Part shown: in pieces, positions 60,796 through 64,000 of the stretch
Layout: each line of letters opens with the position of its first letter
How positions within the stretch are numbered: position 1 is the stretch's first letter
Assembly: GCA_004380135.1 (NCBI GenBank)
Contig: QXCR01000019.1
Location: 1-64,000 of the forward strand
DNA length: 64,000 nt
Source: Stemphylium vesicarium
Lineage: Eukaryota; Ascomycota; Dothideomycetes; Pleosporales; Pleosporaceae
Reading direction: 5' to 3'
The notes under the pieces: model-generated
What the model saw: only the letters and a program-made list of their open reading frames with translations
The model's database searches: none
What the model was told of the DNA's origin: nothing
Translations under genes and position numbers: made by a program

Positions 60796-62218
60796 ATGGA
60801 TCACCAAAACGACCCGACTCCACCCTCTCGTGAGCTGGCCCTTCGGTCAGGTGAGTATACACGCTCTTGCTCCCGACGTATCTTACTAACTAAGCCTAAT
60901 AGCCAGGAAAATCAACAAGAACAAGAAGCCCGCGGCAGCCCCAAGGTAGTCCAGCCGCTCAAACAATGCCAGAGACAAGCAGTTCCAAGGCAATTTTAGC
61001 ATGCCTGATGGCGTCGAAGTGTCTTCCTACACCCATCGCGTCGTCAGGATGCCCAACGGAAAAACCAAGTCGGTGACCGAGCCGTATTATCACCTTCCGG
61101 CACCTGGACAAGTTCCTCATCATCAGCCCCAACAGCAATATGGGTATCCGTTGCCTCATATGCCTGGGTATCCAATGTTTCAGCAGCCATACATGGGATA
61201 CGCCAATGAACATCACCCGATGTCACACACGGCGCCACAAGACGTACCTGCATTCACGCCCGCACCCGCACTTGCGCTTCCAGCACCCAAGGCAAAACGT
61301 CTGACCACAAAGAACTCCGGCAATGGCAAGGCAGCTGAAACGCCACTCTGGGACCGAGCGACGTTCGACGCTATCATAGGAGGCAAGGCGCCCCCAGTAA
61401 TGCCGACCCCTCCCGCAGAGGAGAATGCGGCCACGTCGACTGGTCCAGGTCCAGCCTTCTCCAACATGGCAGTGCCTGTGACTTCGACCAACGAAAAGGT
61501 CGCGCTCTCTATTAAAGAAGAGCAGTCGCTACGTGCCCGCCCGCCCCTAGCGCTTTCACGGCGACCGCGACCTACGAAGACGGCGGTCGAATCATGAAAG
61601 AGAAATACAACCCAACGAAGTGGCCGCAGGAGCGGAATCGAGGGTGGGCGCAGCAGCGCAGTTCAAATGCCAATCCAGACAAGCCTACAGCACCGGACTC
61701 CAACCCGACTCCTCGACTTGTCGAGCTACCCGCTACCATACCGGATACGAAGCCTGGGGATGATACCTCGGCCTCAGCTAGAAGTAATGACTCGGTAGCA
61801 GACGATGAAGGTTATGATGTGTCCGAAGGGGGCGTTTCACTGTTATAATATGACGACACATCGGATGATGAGTCCCCTCGCGACACCCAAAATCCATTAT
61901 CCGATGATGACGATGTGATTCACGCCTGAAGCCTCAGGCGTGCCTTCGATTGGCTCTAGACTCATCATTCCTCCCTCAGAAGAAGCGAATAAACTCCAAT
62001 CAAAGCAGGATGATGCAGATGAAGAAGGGAGTGAATTCATCAAAGGTAATTCTACTGCTCGTGAATAAGGGAAGGGGGTTTTTTTCACTTTCTCGTCGCT
62101 TTCTGATGGGTTCATCTCCTCAAACTATCACTCGGTCGAGCCGGATGATATCTTTGGTCGCTTTCGTATGACAGTTTCTCTACATCTGCTGGCAATGCCG
62201 GTCTCTTCAATCTGCTGA
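60796..62218 (+). pseudogene. Decayed protein-coding gene (several stops and frameshifts)
   Basis: Start at 60796, with a normal 52-nt intron (60851-60902). The protein then reads RKINKNKKPAAAPR and meets an in-frame TAG at 60947, after which the same frame continues sensibly (DKQFQGNFSMPDGVEVSSYT, VRMPNGKTKSVTEPYYH). Around 61541-61555 the coding frame shifts by one base into TYEDGGRIMKEKYN and PTKWPQERNRGW. A TAA at 61846 interrupts an acidic stretch. A second shift near 61921-61927 restores VPSIGSRLIIPPSEEANK, and another TAA follows at 62066. The stops could come from CAA/CAG by C-to-T change. Splicing does not explain the lesions: the only intron that would remove the TAG would be 27 nt. 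The original family is unrecognised; it looks like a disordered, perhaps nuclear, protein. Confidence 0.65.
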
Positions 62219-62940
62219 TCCATTCGGTCGGTTTCTCGATCTTTTCCCTTGCTGAGCCGAGCTTTGACTCGCCGGTCGATTTCACTCATGCCCTATGGTT
62301 ACTGACCAGGCATGACAAGTATTCGAATGTGATGTGACTGGAATAAGCCCTTTGCCCCCATATCGTACGTTTCATTGGGCATACTGGAGGTGATTTATAT
62401 TGGGTTATTTTGTGTCTAGACCATGTTATCATGGCATGAAGAATGCATTTTGCTCATGCCAGACATAGGAGTCGTCATGTGTGTAAAAATGCAAGCTGTT
62501 CATCAATAAAAGTGGGGCACCTGCCACATGCAGCCTTGCCTCGCCCCGTGATCGTAACTTAAGCTTTCTCCGCCCTTTCTCCAGCAAGTGACCTACACTC
62601 TTCTACTTGGCAAAAGCGTCGATCGGAAATTACGATGTGAACTATTTGAGCTCCATGAACTTCCTCTCAGGACTTTTTCGTCCGCTGCGAGATCTAGCCC
62701 ATCGTGGCGTGTGGGACGATGACGTCGCCACTTTTAGCTCCGCCGCGCTTTTGGCACCCGCAAACAAGGCCAGCGTGCGCGAGGGCGAGGGCGAGGCCGT
62801 TGGCTGATCCTACAGAACCTGCGATAGGCCACAGGAAGAGGCCATGCATTGAACCTCACTTACCTCAACATCACATCTCCTCACACTGATATCATTACAC
62901 TATGCAGCACCCGAGCGACTGACCGAGGCCCAACGCCATC
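62219..62940. other. Intergenic, no supportable gene
   Basis: 722 bases. A short frame (62655-62807) is not convincing. The last 100 bases are the promoter and leader of the next gene. Confidence 0.45.
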
Positions 62941-64000
62941 ATGGATCTGGAGGAAGAGCTTGTCGAGATTGGCCAGGTGGGCGTTGGGCTCGAACGATCA
63001 CACATCACCAACGAAGGTCAGATTGAACTTCCAGAGAGGAATCACGAAAGCAGCGACTCCGACACTGCGACAGTACAAGATCCAGCAAATCATGTCCCAA
63101 CTGATGCCGGATCAACGACCCACAGAGTTTACAACAAGGTCAAACTCAAGAAACACATTGCTGGTATCAAACTTCGAAAGACCCTTCATATAGGAAGGCC
63201 TGTAGACGAGGATGAGGAATCGGCAACGAGATCGTTGGTCCTCGTTGATACTGCCGAGGTAAAGCAGTCAAAGTCGCGTCTCGACGATAAGTCGACCGCA
63301 TCCGAGAAGCATACTATAAAAGAAGTTTTCAACTGTCCTATCGACACGCTCAAACACAAGGGCTGGTGTCAGGGTAAGTCGGCTTGCGAACCGCCCGTCA
63401 TGGGGTACACATGGAGACTCGTCCGGCTACTGGTACCTCGGTATGCGCCGGAGTGTCGCGTCAAGCTCGTGTTCTGCAAATCTTCACGGCTGATTATTCC
63501 TTTCTAGGCAACCAAGAAGTGGCAGCCAAGGTCGCAGTATCGGAAATACCCCATGGACAAGAGGTCGACCTAGTGAACGCATATGCTGTCGTAGGCCAAG
63601 CGGAGACCCAAGAAGAAAGGCAACGAGCCGAGGAAGATCTCTCCGAGATGCTAAAACAGAGGCAGAGCACCTATTTAAGATGGTCTCTCGATAGACACGT
63701 CACGAAGATCAGGGTCTTGCCGCAGAACGCCATAGTAGCCAGGCCAAGATCAGACTTCGAACGCGAAAACAAGCATGGCGACACTTCCATGGAGTGGAGT
63801 GCTTACAGCGCACATTTGGCAGACTTTTATGCGCATAGGTACGGAAGACATTACATCGGCTACGGTTCTGAGCCGCCAGTGCCCTGCAAAGAGACCATCA
63901 TGCCAAGCGTCGAGCGCCTAATTGTCGCAACATGCCCCTTTCAGCAATCCATCATGACCACGCGGCGAATATATCGGTGGGAAAGGCCATCAGAAACTGG
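62941..64000 (+). CDS. Unrecognised protein, 3'-truncated by window end
   Basis: Exon 1 is 62941-63373; a 134-nt intron (63374-63507, GTAAGT...TTCTAG) is followed by a frame open to the window end, giving about 308 residues so far. The N terminus is acidic and Ser/Thr-rich; a basic stretch (KVKLKKHIAGIKLRKTLHIG) precedes the splice site. Exon 2 begins GNQEVAAKVAVSEIPHGQEV. The visible part has a probable coiled-coil segment (EERQRAEEDLSEMLKQRQ), then MEWSAYSAHLADFYAHRYGRHY and VERLIVATCPFQQSIMTTRR. No membrane segment yet. I do not recognise the family with confidence. The intron is about twice the usual length here. Confidence 0.7.

Noticed and set aside
60947..60973. A 27-nt intron that would remove the TAG in the decayed gene
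   Set aside because: Too short for a fungal spliceosomal intron (others here are 46 nt or more), and it would not fix the later frameshifts.
62655..62807. 50-codon plus-strand frame with coding-like start
   Set aside because: Short and without splice partners or recognised family. It may be leader sequence of the next gene.
1..64000. tRNA genes, rRNA genes and CRISPR arrays
   Set aside because: I scanned for T-loop/B-box-like sequences and for regularly spaced repeats and found none. A tRNAscan or covariance-model run would be decisive.

Overview
The window reads as nuclear DNA of a filamentous ascomycete, most likely a pleosporalean Dothideomycete. Genes carry short spliceosomal introns of mostly 46-80 nt with GTRNGT-like donors, coding sequence is codon-balanced and about 50% GC, and the left edge is an AT-saturated retroelement of the kind produced by repeat-induced point mutation (RIP). 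Exon models below were built by hand from reading frames, splice sites and family conservation; every spliced model closes in frame.

Layout. 1-4162 is a RIP-destroyed Ty3/gypsy retrotransposon (gag and reverse transcriptase recognisable, all key residues mutated). 4163-4774 is a short junction with a small inverted-repeat-bounded insert. 4775-23263 is a polyketide gene cluster: a highly reducing PKS (KS-AT-DH-MT-ER-KR-ACP, 2552 aa) and a berberine-bridge-type FAD oxidase on the minus strand, then three cytochrome P450s and a fungal sulfotransferase-like protein on the plus strand. PKS + FAD oxidase + three P450s in this order matches the known alternapyrone cluster (alt5-alt4-alt3/2/1) of Alternaria solani, so the core product is probably a polymethylated alpha-pyrone. 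The sulfotransferase-like gene is a possible addition.

23753-42023 is mostly housekeeping or regulatory: a TMEM14 protein, an alpha-arrestin with a PY motif, two unrecognised conserved-looking proteins, a membrane RING-H2 protein, an SREBP-type bHLH factor, two small hypothetical proteins, and an ACR3 arsenite efflux carrier. 42024-53138 is gene-poor apart from an eight-exon gene that I recognise as laeA, the velvet-associated methyltransferase that globally regulates secondary metabolism. 53139-58953 holds a four-TM membrane protein, a fourth P450 and an AtuA-family (DUF1446) protein; the last two are adjacent and co-oriented and may form a small metabolic pair. 60796-62218 is a decayed gene with several stops and frameshifts. 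A partial unrecognised gene runs off the right end.

Working together: the PKS would build a reduced, C-methylated chain; the FAD oxidase and P450s would oxidise it, and the sulfotransferase-like protein could act last or be unrelated. LaeA acts in trans on such clusters, and it lies about 24 kb from the cluster edge. No RNA gene or CRISPR array was seen.
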